Below are positions 49,755-57,165 of a DNA stretch of 57,165 nucleotides, piece after piece. The notes under the pieces are model-generated. The model had not been told where the DNA came from. It searched no databases and saw only the letters and a program-made list of their open reading frames with translations. The position numbers and the translations under genes are program-made. Positions within the stretch are counted from its first letter, which is position 1. Each line of letters begins with the position of its first letter. The DNA is from Streptococcus mitis (GTDB lineage Bacteria; Bacillota; Bacilli; Lactobacillales; Streptococcaceae), in assembly GCA_018364455.1 (NCBI GenBank), contig JAGZLW010000009.1, positions 1 to 57,165 of the forward strand. Direction: 5' to 3'.

Positions 49755-51402
49755 AAAACTAAATATTTGGACAGCCTCCTCTTTCTTCATCTTTCTTACC
49801 TATCTTGTCTTTCTCGTCTATCCTATCGTTACCGTGCTTAAGCAAGCACTCATACATGAAGGACAATTCTCACTAGCTAATTTTGTCACTTTCTTTAGTA
49901 AAGCCTACTATTCTGAGACACTCGTCAACAGTTTCAAGGTTTCCATTACCGCTACTGTCACTTCCTTAGTCGTAGGAACCTTATTAGCTTATCTCTTTTC
50001 CATGTATGATTTCAAGGGAAAGAAATTTCTACAAATATTGATTATCATTGCTTCCATGTCAGCTCCTTTCGTGGGAGCCTACTCCTGGATTCTCTTGCTG
50101 GGACGAAATGGGGTCATCACAAAATTCATGACAAATGCTCTTCATCTTCCAGCTATTGATATTTATGGATTCAAAGGAATTGTACTTGTCTTTACACTGC
50201 AACTATTCCCACTAGTATTTCTATACGTTGCTGGGACAATGAAAAGTATTGACAATTCTCTACTTGAAGCCGCTGAAAGCATGGGTTCCTTCGGATTTAA
50301 GCGTATCGTAACGGTTGTTTTGCCTCTCCTAGTTCCAACCTTACTAGCTGCTGCCTTGCTTGTATTTATGAGAGCATTCTCAGACTTTGGAACGCCTATG
50401 TTGATTGGTGAAGGATATCGGACTTTCCCCGTCTTGATTTATACTCAATTTATTAGCGAGGTTGGAGGAAATTCTGCTTTTGCATCTGCTTTAGCAATTA
50501 TGGCGATTATCATTGCCTTGGCAATTTTCCTTATCCAAAAATACATTTCAAATCGCTATAGTTTCAGTATGAATTCGCTCCATCCAATTGAGCCTAAAAA
50601 AACCACAAAAGGAAAAATGGTTGCCATTTATGCAACAGTCTACGGAATTATCTTGTTCTCTGTTCTACCTCAAGTCTACTTGATTTATACTTCTTTCCTA
50701 AAAACATCAGGTATGGTATTTGTCAAAGGCTATTCTCTAAACAGTTACAAGGTAGCTTTCAATCGTATGGGATCTGCTATTTTCAATACCATTCGTATCC
50801 CTTTGATTGCCTTGGTTCTAGTTGTCCTATTCGCAACATTTATCTCCTACCTAGCCGTTAGAAAACGGAATTTGTTTACAAACTTAATTGACAGCCTCAG
50901 TATGGTCCCTTATATTGTACCAGGAACCGTTCTAGGGATTGCCTTCATTTCTTCCTTCAATACTGGCCTATTTGGAAGTGGATTTCTTATGATTACAGGG
51001 ACAGCTTTCATCTTGATTATGTCTCTATCTGTCAGAAGATTACCGTATACTATTCGCTCATCTGTTGCTAGTTTGCAACAAATAGCACCAAGTATTGAAG
51101 AAGCTGCTGAAAGCTTAGGAAGTAGCCGCCTCAATACCTTTGCCAAGATTACAACTCCAATGATGCTATCTGGTATTATTTCTGGAGCCATCCTATCTTG
51201 GGTCACAATGATTTCAGAACTCTCTACTTCTATCCTCCTCTACAATGTCAAAACAAGAACAATGACTGTAGCCATTTATACAGAAGTTCTCAGAGGGAAT
51301 TACGGTGTAGCCGCAGCCTTGTCAACTATCCTGACTGTTCTAACAGTAGGTTCCTTGCTCTTGTTTATGAAAATCTCTAAAAGCAATAGCATTACACTTT
51401 AG
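49744..51402 (+). CDS. Fused double-domain ABC permease (FbpB-like)
   Basis: A 552-residue polytopic membrane protein made of two BPD_transp_1 domains in tandem, about six helices each. Each half has an EAA loop that docks on the ATPase: EAAESMGSFGFKRIVTVVLP (about 178-197) and EAAESLGSSRLNTFAKITTP (about 457-476). Such fused permeases are typical of FbpB/AfuB/PhnT-type importers. It overlaps the ATPase gene and is followed directly by a terminator. Confidence 0.92.
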   Translation: MERKKLNIWTASSFFIFLTYLVFLVYPIVTVLKQALIHEGQFSLANFVTFFSKAYYSETLVNSFKVSITATVTSLVVGTLLAYLFSMYDFKGKKFLQILIIIASMSAPFVGAYSWILLLGRNGVITKFMTNALHLPAIDIYGFKGIVLVFTLQLFPLVFLYVAGTMKSIDNSLLEAAESMGSFGFKRIVTVVLPLLVPTLLAAALLVFMRAFSDFGTPMLIGEGYRTFPVLIYTQFISEVGGNSAFASALAIMAIIIALAIFLIQKYISNRYSFSMNSLHPIEPKKTTKGKMVAIYATVYGIILFSVLPQVYLIYTSFLKTSGMVFVKGYSLNSYKVAFNRMGSAIFNTIRIPLIALVLVVLFATFISYLAVRKRNLFTNLIDSLSMVPYIVPGTVLGIAFISSFNTGLFGSGFLMITGTAFILIMSLSVRRLPYTIRSSVASLQQIAPSIEEAAESLGSSRLNTFAKITTPMMLSGIISGAILSWVTMISELSTSILLYNVKTRTMTVAIYTEVLRGNYGVAAALSTILTVLTVGSLLLFMKISKSNSITL

Positions 51403-51413
51403 TTTTCCCCATC

Positions 51414-51448
51414 AAAAACAGCCGAAAGGATTACCCTCGGCTGTTTTT
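51414..51448. terminator. Terminator between the ABC permease and phosphoglycerate mutase genes
   Basis: AAAAACAGCCGA, 11-nt loop, TCGGCTGTTTTTT: perfect 12-bp stem, T-rich on both strands, serving two convergent genes. Confidence 0.88.
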
Positions 51449-51504
51449 TCTTATCTTGATATTCCTATCAAATCCCTATTTCATAGCAAGCAAGTCTAGA
51501 CTGA

Positions 51505-52197
51505 TTAAATGGAGACTTCCTCCATCTTCTCACGTCCTAGTTCTCGGTAACTACGATCGCCGACGACTTCAACGCTAAACTGGCCGTCCTCATATTCAAG
51601 GATTGTCACGCTACCATTATCGAGACCATGCGGATGCATACCATTAATCAGATAAACAATGGTTCCAATGGTCATTCCATGGCTGACAACGAGAGCGTTG
51701 CCCCCACCTTGTTCTTCCATTTCTTTGGCAATCGCTTCAAAACCTTCTTTGATGCGGCCACTGAGTTTTTCCCATCCTTCAGCCCAACCAGCTGTATCGA
51801 CCTCTACCAAACCCTCAGCCAGTTCAGCATAAGACAATTGGTGAACGTGATCCACATTAAAGATACGAGGAATAATGCCCATGAAAAGATCGCCATCGTA
51901 AGCTCCGTCAAAGCTACCAAAACACCATTCTCTGATACGCTTGTCCATGCGATAAGGGATTTTTCCCTGCAAGCCGAGTTCATCAAGGATAATTCCCATT
52001 GTCTGAATAGTGCGACCAGAATCACTGGAATAAGCGCGCTCAAACTGTAGACCAGATTCTCGCAAACCGATTCCTAATTCTTGAATCCCTCTCTCACCTT
52101 CAGCTGTTAAGGGAGTATCGCTCCAACCTTGCGCGCGACCAATCGTGTTAAACATGGTCTTGCCATGACGTACCAAATACAATCGTACTTTTACCAT
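51505..52197 (-). CDS. Histidine phosphatase / phosphoglycerate mutase-like protein
   Basis: A 230-residue member of the histidine phosphatase superfamily. YLVRHGKTMFN holds the catalytic His (residue about 9). The partner motifs are SSDSGRTIQT, WCFGSFDGA and VVSHGMTIG (second His near 183). It probably dephosphorylates small phosphorylated metabolites; true glycolytic mutase activity is not indicated. I chose ATG 52195-52197 (MVKVRLYLVRHG), with GGAGG 7-11 nt upstream. An in-frame start further up would add non-conserved residues. Confidence 0.85.
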   Translation of the reverse strand: MVKVRLYLVRHGKTMFNTIGRAQGWSDTPLTAEGERGIQELGIGLRESGLQFERAYSSDSGRTIQTMGIILDELGLQGKIPYRMDKRIREWCFGSFDGAYDGDLFMGIIPRIFNVDHVHQLSYAELAEGLVEVDTAGWAEGWEKLSGRIKEGFEAIAKEMEEQGGGNALVVSHGMTIGTIVYLINGMHPHGLDNGSVTILEYEDGQFSVEVVGDRSYRELGREKMEEVSI

Positions 52198-52235
52198 TTT
52201 CCGTCCTCCGTTTGCTTCTATTATATCATGGATGA

Positions 52236-52387
52236 TAAAACAAAAGCCACCCATACAGGCGACTTTTGCAGGAGATTATTATGAAAAAGTTTAGGAGTTC
52301 TATTAAATAAAGATATTAGATGAAAATCAAATTCAAACTAAATCAGTGTTATCTGTTTCAAATAATATTAGGAGGTCTTTATTTAAT
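52236..52387 (-). ncRNA. CiaR-dependent small RNA (csRNA), copy 4 (long form)
   Basis: About 150 nt on the minus strand. CiaR box TTTAAG-TTCTA-TTTAAG (complement of 52410-52426), again 10 nt upstream of TATACT (complement of 52394-52399). The 5' part contains ATTAAATAAAGACCTCCTAA and the 3' part CTCCTAAACTTTTTCAT plus AATAATCTCC, two anti-SD segments separated by a 50-60 nt insertion absent from copies 2 and 3. The terminator AAAAGTCGCC-TGTATG-GGTGGCTTTT pairs through two G-U only when read on the minus strand (52242-52267), confirming direction. Confidence 0.87.
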
Positions 52388-52409
52388 GATTATAGTATAC
52401 ACATCCAAC

Positions 52410-52426
52410 CTTAAATAGAACTTAAA
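52410..52426 (-). promoter_or_regulatory. CiaR box of csRNA copy 4
   Basis: Plus strand CTTAAATAGAACTTAAA. It lies 4 nt past the stop codon of the choline-binding gene. Confidence 0.85.
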
Positions 52427-52429
52427 AAA

Positions 52430-53917
52430 TTATACCCATTCACCTTTTTCGTTTACGTTATAGCCATTAATGGTCATATTTTTTGCCAATTTCCCATCAG
52501 CTAACAAGTAATACCACTTATCTCCATCCTTAATCCATTGGTTACGAGCGTACTTGCCATCTTGGTTAAGATAATACCAACTATCATACTGAGAATCAAA
52601 TACCCACTCGCTCTTAGCCATGTAACCACCACGTTTTAGGTAGTATTCTCCTTGCCAAGCTTTCTCTACATAACTACCAGTTGAATCTACATAAAACCAG
52701 CTCTTATAATCTTCATCATAAATCCATTCACTCGCAGCCATTGAAGCATCTGCTTTTAGATAATAACGGCCTACCCAACGGTTTCTGACAAGATTGCCAG
52801 AAAGGTCATTGTAATACCATTTGTCAGACTCTTTAAACCACTTACTTGCTTGATGATCTTTCTTAGTATCTTCTTTAGCAGTAACGGTAGATTGAGTGGA
52901 AGTCAAAGCTGAAACTGAGGATGAAGTCCCAGTAGAAACTGCTTGAATAGCCTTTTCTTTTGTCACATTAGGCTTAGCTTTTCCGTGATAAACATCTTCG
53001 ATACGCTTAGTAAATACAGATAACTCCTCAGTAGATAGCATATGTCTTATTTCAGGTTCTTCCTTATATATTAGACCTGCTTCTTTATTGATTTTGTATT
53101 CCGCTTCTTTAACTATCTGAGCTATTTCTTTGAATAATTTAAGCTTGTCTGCACCTGAAAGGCCAGCATCACTTCTGATATCTTCTCTTTGAATAAAAGC
53201 TACATCATTCAACTTTTCAATGTTTTTTTGCGTAGGAATTAAACTAGGACTCGATTTATCAACATTTTTATAAAAAGTTGATAAATTTTGAACATAATCT
53301 TTTAATGTTAAATTAGCATTATTTTCTGGATCGTAATCACCAAAATAATTACGGTCCCGAGGTATCGACCAGCCTGTTAATGGTCCGTAAAACATTTTTA
53401 AATCGCTAATTATTTTTTCCTTTTCTTCAGATGAGTACAAGTTACTATCTTTTTCTACTTGCTGAAGTAGTAAGTCATATTTTTTTATTCTAGCTATATC
53501 AAAAACATATCCTAGAAAGTTAGGCTTCTCACTATCCATAATCATAATGACTTTTTCTAAATCTTGCAAATATAGATAGTTCAAATAATAATCTTTTTTT
53601 GAAATATTACTCACATTTTTCTCTGTTATCTCATTCATTTTTTCAACTATAGCATTTTTTAGTTTTAAAATATCACTATCTTGAAAACGAAGTATAGTCC
53701 AATCTATATTATCAATTTCTTTTAATAACTTACTCTTAATTTCTTCTGAATGGTCTCTAGCAGCTTTTTCAACATCCAAATTTGTCTTATAAAAACTTTC
53801 ATTTCTGGAATTCGTATCATTTTCCTGCGCAGAAACTACTTGACTGGCAAAAGTTGGGACTAATAAAGTCGACAGTCCCAAGGCTACTAAAGCACGTTTC
53901 ATTTCTTTTTTCATCAT
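52430..53917 (-). CDS. Choline-binding protein with uncharacterised N-terminal domain
   Basis: A 495-residue surface protein. Signal peptide of about 30 residues (..LSTLLVPTFASQVVSA). Residues about 31-330 are charged and helix-rich (Glu/Lys/Ile-rich segments, a GPLTGWSIPRDRNYFGDYDPENN stretch near 190) with no family I recognise. A Ser/Thr/Ala linker follows, then about six LytB-type choline-binding repeats (KWYYNDLSGNL, WIYDEDYKSWFYVDSTG, YYLKRGGYMAKSEWVFDSQ, WYYLLADGKLAKN) and a terminal NMTINGYNVNEKGEWV module. ATG 53917 has AGGAG 4-8 nt upstream and lies 14 nt after the UPF0210 gene, so it is probably read from that operon. No catalytic motif is evident. Confidence 0.85.
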   Translation of the reverse strand: MMKKEMKRALVALGLSTLLVPTFASQVVSAQENDTNSRNESFYKTNLDVEKAARDHSEEIKSKLLKEIDNIDWTILRFQDSDILKLKNAIVEKMNEITEKNVSNISKKDYYLNYLYLQDLEKVIMIMDSEKPNFLGYVFDIARIKKYDLLLQQVEKDSNLYSSEEKEKIISDLKMFYGPLTGWSIPRDRNYFGDYDPENNANLTLKDYVQNLSTFYKNVDKSSPSLIPTQKNIEKLNDVAFIQREDIRSDAGLSGADKLKLFKEIAQIVKEAEYKINKEAGLIYKEEPEIRHMLSTEELSVFTKRIEDVYHGKAKPNVTKEKAIQAVSTGTSSSVSALTSTQSTVTAKEDTKKDHQASKWFKESDKWYYNDLSGNLVRNRWVGRYYLKADASMAASEWIYDEDYKSWFYVDSTGSYVEKAWQGEYYLKRGGYMAKSEWVFDSQYDSWYYLNQDGKYARNQWIKDGDKWYYLLADGKLAKNMTINGYNVNEKGEWV

Positions 53918-53931
53918 TTTCTCCTATTTTC

Positions 53932-55269
53932 TTAATTTTTAAAACTATGGATTGGTGCTGGAATTTGTCCACCGCGAGAGATGAAATCAACAGACGAAGC
54001 CCCATTGACCTTCATAACGGGTGCAGTTCCTAATAGGCCACCAAACTCAATCATATCTCCTTCTTTTCCTTTTGGAATGATACGAACAGCCGTTGTTTTC
54101 ATGTTAATGACTCCAATTGCTGCTTCATCCGCAATCATGGCCGCAATGGTTTCAGCTGGCGTATCTTCTGGTATAGCAATCATATCCAAACCAACAGAAC
54201 AGATAGCCGTCATAGCTTCTAATTTTTCTAAATTAAGAGAGCCATTTTGCACTGCAGCAATCATCCCCTCATCCTCGGAAACAGGAATAAAGGCACCAGA
54301 CAAACCACCGACTTGGTTGCAAGCCATAACTCCGCCCTTCTTAACTTGGTCATTCAAGAGAGCCAAGGCAGCCGTCGTTCCATGCGTACCAACTGTTTCT
54401 AGCCCCATTTCTTCAAGGACACGTGCAACAGAATCTCCAACCGCAGGAGTTGGCGCCAAACTCAAGTCCACAATACCAAACTCCACACCCAGTCTCTCAC
54501 TAGCCATCTGACCAACCAATTGACCGATACGAGTGATTTTAAAGGCAGTTTTCTTAACTGTTTCGGCTACTACATCAAAGCTCTGTCCACGAACTTTTTC
54601 CAAGGCACGTTTCACCACACCAGGACCAGAAACTCCGACATTGATGATAACATCTGCCTCCCCAACACCATGAAAGGCACCAGCCATAAATGGATTGTCC
54701 TCAACAGCATTAGCGAATACAACCAACTTGGCCGCTCCCATATCTGATAGAGTTGCCGTTTCCTTGATAACTCGTCCCATATCTGCCACAGCCGTCATAT
54801 TAATACCAGACTTGGTTGAGCCAATATTAACTGACGAGCAGACCTTGTCCGTTTCAGCTAAAGCGCGAGGAATAGAATTGATGAGAATCTCATCTCCCTT
54901 TTGATAACCCTTTTGTACCAAGGCTGAAAACCCACCAATAAAGTCCACACCAATCTCTTTCGCAGCCTTATCAAGCGCTTTTGCCAGAACCACGTAGTCC
55001 GTCGCATCTGTCGCTGCCCCAATCAAAGAGATAGGAGTCACCGATACACGCTTATTAACGATTGGAATTCCCAACTCAGCTGCAATTTCATCACCAACAG
55101 CTACTAGATTTGCTGCCTTGGTCGTAATCTTTTGATAAACTTTCTCCGCAGCACGATTGATATCTGGATCAATACAGTCCAAAAGGGAAACCCCCATGGT
55201 AATAGTTCTGATATCGAAGTTTTGCTCCTCAATCATGGCGATGGTTTCAGTAACTTGTCTAATATCCAT
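53932..55269 (-). CDS. UPF0210 (DUF711) family protein
   Basis: A 445-residue conserved protein of unknown function, glycine/alanine-rich. Typical segments are TITMGVSLLDCIDPD, TPISLIGAATDATDY, NVGVSGPGVVKRALE, LAPTPAVGDSVARVLEEMGLE, GTHGTTAALALLNDQVKKGG and GLSGAFIPVSEDEGMI. It is nearly always encoded next to an ACT-domain protein, as here (9 nt away), implying a paired role possibly in amino-acid or C1 metabolism. I chose ATG 55267-55269 (MDIRQVTETI), with AGGAGGTG just upstream; the in-frame GTG 6 nt earlier overlaps that site. Confidence 0.9.
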   Translation of the reverse strand: MDIRQVTETIAMIEEQNFDIRTITMGVSLLDCIDPDINRAAEKVYQKITTKAANLVAVGDEIAAELGIPIVNKRVSVTPISLIGAATDATDYVVLAKALDKAAKEIGVDFIGGFSALVQKGYQKGDEILINSIPRALAETDKVCSSVNIGSTKSGINMTAVADMGRVIKETATLSDMGAAKLVVFANAVEDNPFMAGAFHGVGEADVIINVGVSGPGVVKRALEKVRGQSFDVVAETVKKTAFKITRIGQLVGQMASERLGVEFGIVDLSLAPTPAVGDSVARVLEEMGLETVGTHGTTAALALLNDQVKKGGVMACNQVGGLSGAFIPVSEDEGMIAAVQNGSLNLEKLEAMTAICSVGLDMIAIPEDTPAETIAAMIADEAAIGVINMKTTAVRIIPKGKEGDMIEFGGLLGTAPVMKVNGASSVDFISRGGQIPAPIHSFKN

Positions 55270-55278
55270 GTGCACCTC

Positions 55279-55545
55279 CTAGATATTATACATAGCTTCG
55301 AAAATCGCTGCACTCTGAATATTGATTTTCACATTCAAAGTTTGCCCAAAAGCTTCAAACTCATTTCGCAGATAAGTGAAATCTTGTTTTTCATCACTAG
55401 AGACGACAGCCATCATCGTAAAAAATTCATCCAAAACAGTTTGAGAGATATCATCAATATTCAAACCCAATTCTGCAATTTTACCAGAAACACCTGCAAC
55501 AATTCCAGATTTATCTTTACCAACAACAGTTATAATCGCTTTCAT
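55279..55545 (-). CDS. ACT domain protein (UPF0237/GcvR-like)
   Basis: An 88-residue single ACT domain with the pattern MKAIITVVGKDKSGIVAGVSGKIAELGLNIDDISQTVL. ACT domains bind amino acids or similar ligands and regulate partner proteins. Always beside UPF0210 in streptococci, as far as I recall. ATG 55543-55545 was chosen with GGAG 8 nt upstream. The promoter has an extended -10 TGCTATACT (TATACT is the complement of 55608-55613). Confidence 0.9.
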   Translation of the reverse strand: MKAIITVVGKDKSGIVAGVSGKIAELGLNIDDISQTVLDEFFTMMAVVSSDEKQDFTYLRNEFEAFGQTLNVKINIQSAAIFEAMYNI

Positions 55546-55607
55546 AAGCAAACTCCAATTCTTCTTTTAATAGGAAACCTTAACATTAAACAGGATTCTT
55601 TTCAAAT

Positions 55608-55616
55608 AGTATAGCA
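55608..55616 (-). promoter_or_regulatory. -10 of the ACT-UPF0210-cbp operon
   Basis: Minus strand TGCTATACT, extended -10. A TTGAGT lies 19 nt upstream. It immediately follows the rplQ-operon terminator. Confidence 0.6.
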
Positions 55617-55637
55617 TAATTCTAACGAAAATACTCA

Positions 55638-55693
55638 AAAACGCCTGCTTACGAAGTTGTTCTTAAGCAAAAAACAATTTCGTAAACAAGCGT
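55638..55693 (-). terminator. Terminator of the rpoA-rplQ operon
   Basis: Long stem on the minus strand: ACGCTTGTTTACGAAATTGTT pairs imperfectly with AACAACTTCGTAAGCAGGCGT, followed by TTTTGAGTATTTT. It lies beyond the L17 downstream element. Confidence 0.75.
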
Positions 55694-55699
55694 CTACTA

Positions 55700-55800
55700 T
55701 CCCAACTTATGATGAGTGTTCCCGCTAGGACCGAAATCCTAGCGGTAGACCAGAGCTAGACTAAGAGCACAAGACTCCATCATCATAACACTCAACAAAA
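55700..55800 (-). ncRNA. L17 downstream element (L17DE), structured RNA in the rplQ 3' UTR
   Basis: Directly after rplQ, the RNA contains a 9-bp hairpin CCGCTAGGA-UUUCGG-UCCTAGCGG (55722-55745). It is enclosed by GAGTGTT/AACACTC pairing (55714-55720 with 55787-55793). Position and form match the L17 downstream element described from lactic acid bacteria, known only by conservation; its function is unknown. Boundaries are approximate. Confidence 0.7.
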
Positions 55801-55809
55801 TTGATGATT

Positions 55810-56196
55810 TTATACTAATTCGATGATCGCCATTGGCGCTGCATCACCACGACGTGGTTCAGTTTTAAGGATACGAGTGTATCCACCGTTACGTTCAGCA
55901 TAACGAGGTGCGATTTCTGAGAATAATTTTTGAAGTGCTGTAGTAGAAGTGTACTTATCAGTTGCTTCATCATAGTTTTCAGATGCGATTTCATTACGTA
56001 CGAAAGCAGCAGCTTGACGACGTGCATGCAAATCACCACGTTTACCTAGAGTAATCATTTTTTCAACAGTTTTACGGATTTCTTTAGCACGAGCTTCAGT
56101 TGTCACGATTGATTCATTGATCAAAAGGTCAGTTGTCAAATCGCGAAGCATTGCTTTACGTTGTGAGCTAGTGCGTCCTAGTTTACGGTAAGCCAT
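55810..56196 (-). CDS. rplQ: 50S ribosomal protein L17
   Basis: A 128-residue ribosomal protein beginning MAYRKLGRTSSQRKAMLRDLTTDLL, the family signature, and ending RRGDAAPMAIIELV. It lines the polypeptide exit region of the 50S subunit. It lies 11 nt after rpoA and ends the alpha operon. Ribosome site AAGGAGG. Confidence 0.98.
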   Translation of the reverse strand: MAYRKLGRTSSQRKAMLRDLTTDLLINESIVTTEARAKEIRKTVEKMITLGKRGDLHARRQAAAFVRNEIASENYDEATDKYTSTTALQKLFSEIAPRYAERNGGYTRILKTEPRRGDAAPMAIIELV

Positions 56197-56207
56197 GTAT
56201 TCCTCCT

Positions 56208-57143
56208 TTATTTATCTTTTAATCCAAGACCCAAATCAATGAGTTTGAGTTTCACTTCTTCCAAACTCTTGCGTCCAAGATTTCGTACTTTCATCATCTC
56301 TGCTTCAGATTTTTCTGTCAAATCATGCACAGTATTGATACCGGCACGTTTCAAACAGTTGTATGAACGCACAGACAAGTCCAGTTCCTCAATCGTACGA
56401 TCCAAAATACGATCGTCAGATTCAGTGTCAGCTTCTTTCATCACTTCAGTTGACTTAGCAATCTCAGTAAGATTTGTAAACAAATCAAGATGTTCTGTCA
56501 AAATACGTGCTGAAAGCCCTAAAGCATCTTCTGGAATAATTGTTCCATTTGTCAAGATTTCAAGGGTTAATTTGTCAAACCCATCATTGCTACCTACACG
56601 AGCAGGTTCCACTTGATAGTTGACTTTTGTAACTGGTGTATAAATAGAATCTACAGCAAGTGTTCCAACTGGTGCATTATCTTTTTTATTTTCATCAGCA
56701 GGTACATATCCACGACCACTGTTAACAGTCATAGTCGCTTTTAGAGAAGAACCTTCACCGATTGTAAAGAGATAATGATCTGGATTTACAATTTCAATAT
56801 CGCTATCTGTCAAAATGTCACCAGCTGTTACTTCAGCAGGACCTTCAACATCTAGTTCGATGATTTTTTCGTCTTCAACGTACGATTTCACTGCAATTCC
56901 TTTAATGTTCAGAATGATTTGCATCACGTCTTCACGAACACCTGGAACTGTGTCAAACTCATGTAACACACCATCAATGTTGATAGATGTCACAGCTGCT
57001 CCTGGTAGAGAAGCTAGAAGTACACGACGAAGAGAGTTACCAAGAGTTGTACCGTAGCCACGTTCAAGTGGTTCGATTACAAACTTGCCATAATCTTTAT
57101 TTTCATCAATTTTTGTTATATTTGGTTTTTCAAACTCGATCAT
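56208..57143 (-). CDS. rpoA: DNA-directed RNA polymerase subunit alpha
   Basis: A 311-residue alpha subunit. The N-terminal dimerisation domain begins [43 protein letters not shown]. The C-terminal domain, which binds UP elements and activators, has [55 protein letters not shown]. It is complete; GGGAG 8-12 nt upstream of the ATG is inside the window. Genes of the S11/S13 part of the operon should lie beyond the right edge. Confidence 0.98.
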
Positions 57144-57165
57144 TTAGTTACTCCCTCTTAAACGA

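Noticed and set aside
1..57165. CRISPR array, tRNA/rRNA genes, prophage or insertion sequence
   Set aside because: No regularly spaced repeats, no cloverleaf or rRNA sequence, and no integrase or transposase frame was found on either strand.

Overview
This window is chromosomal DNA of a Streptococcus of the mitis group (S. mitis, S. pseudopneumoniae, S. oralis or S. pneumoniae). The evidence is low GC, SpuA pullulanase with YSIRK-type signal and LPxTG anchor, two choline-binding proteins, Eep, four CiaR-dependent small RNA genes, and core proteins that look near-identical to those I recall from pneumococcus. S. mitis or a close relative is my best guess; the species cannot be fixed without a database. 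No rRNA, tRNA, CRISPR, phage or intact insertion sequence was seen.

Layout, left to right. (1) 1-2.2 kb: the 5' part of a PlcR/Rgg-type (TprA-like) regulator, divergent from a 57-codon secreted-peptide ORF whose stop overlaps the start of a CbpF-type choline-binding protein. (2) 2.2-10.4 kb: ndk and rpoC-rpoB on the minus strand; rpoB has its own promoter and a leader containing a terminator-like hairpin. (3) 10.5-16.1 kb: an Mga-like regulator and spuA (with promoter and cre site) on the plus strand. (4) 16.1-27.3 kb: minus-strand housekeeping genes: luciferase-like oxidoreductase, glmS (promoter flanked by two NagR-type operators), a GH1 glycosidase, proS-eep-cdsA-uppS, a nucleotidyltransferase and ruvB. 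(5) 25.6-28.3 kb: an RNA-rich stretch with three csRNA genes and a complete Fst-type (par) type I toxin-antitoxin locus too small for ordinary ORF calling. (6) 28.3-34.1 kb: two GNAT acetyltransferases, a BAAT-type acyl hydrolase with its MarR regulator and paired operators, and leuS. (7) 34.4-43.6 kb: a fermentation regulon made of gldA, a TalC/FSA aldolase, a glycyl radical enzyme with diol-dehydratase-like rather than PFL-like active site, a lactose/cellobiose-type PTS (IIC, IIB, IIA), SorC- and DeoR-family regulators and a divergent activase. (8) 43.8-51.4 kb: a YesM/YesN-type two-component system, two tandem paralogous solute-binding lipoproteins, an ABC ATPase and a fused double permease. 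(9) 51.5-57.1 kb: phosphoglycerate mutase, a fourth csRNA, a second choline-binding protein in operon with UPF0210 and ACT-domain genes, the L17 downstream element, rplQ and rpoA.

How it works together. Nearly all minus-strand housekeeping genes, including both rpoA and rpoBC, point the same way, so the replication origin should lie to the right. In pneumococcus the rpoA-to-spuA block and rpoBC sit on opposite replichores. Their junction here at about 10.1-12.1 kb therefore suggests an origin-symmetric inversion. Carbon control is a recurring theme: cre sites at spuA and the second binding-protein gene, dre operators at glmS, and a palindrome placed exactly 69 bp upstream of the -10 in both the PTS and the glycyl-radical-enzyme promoters.
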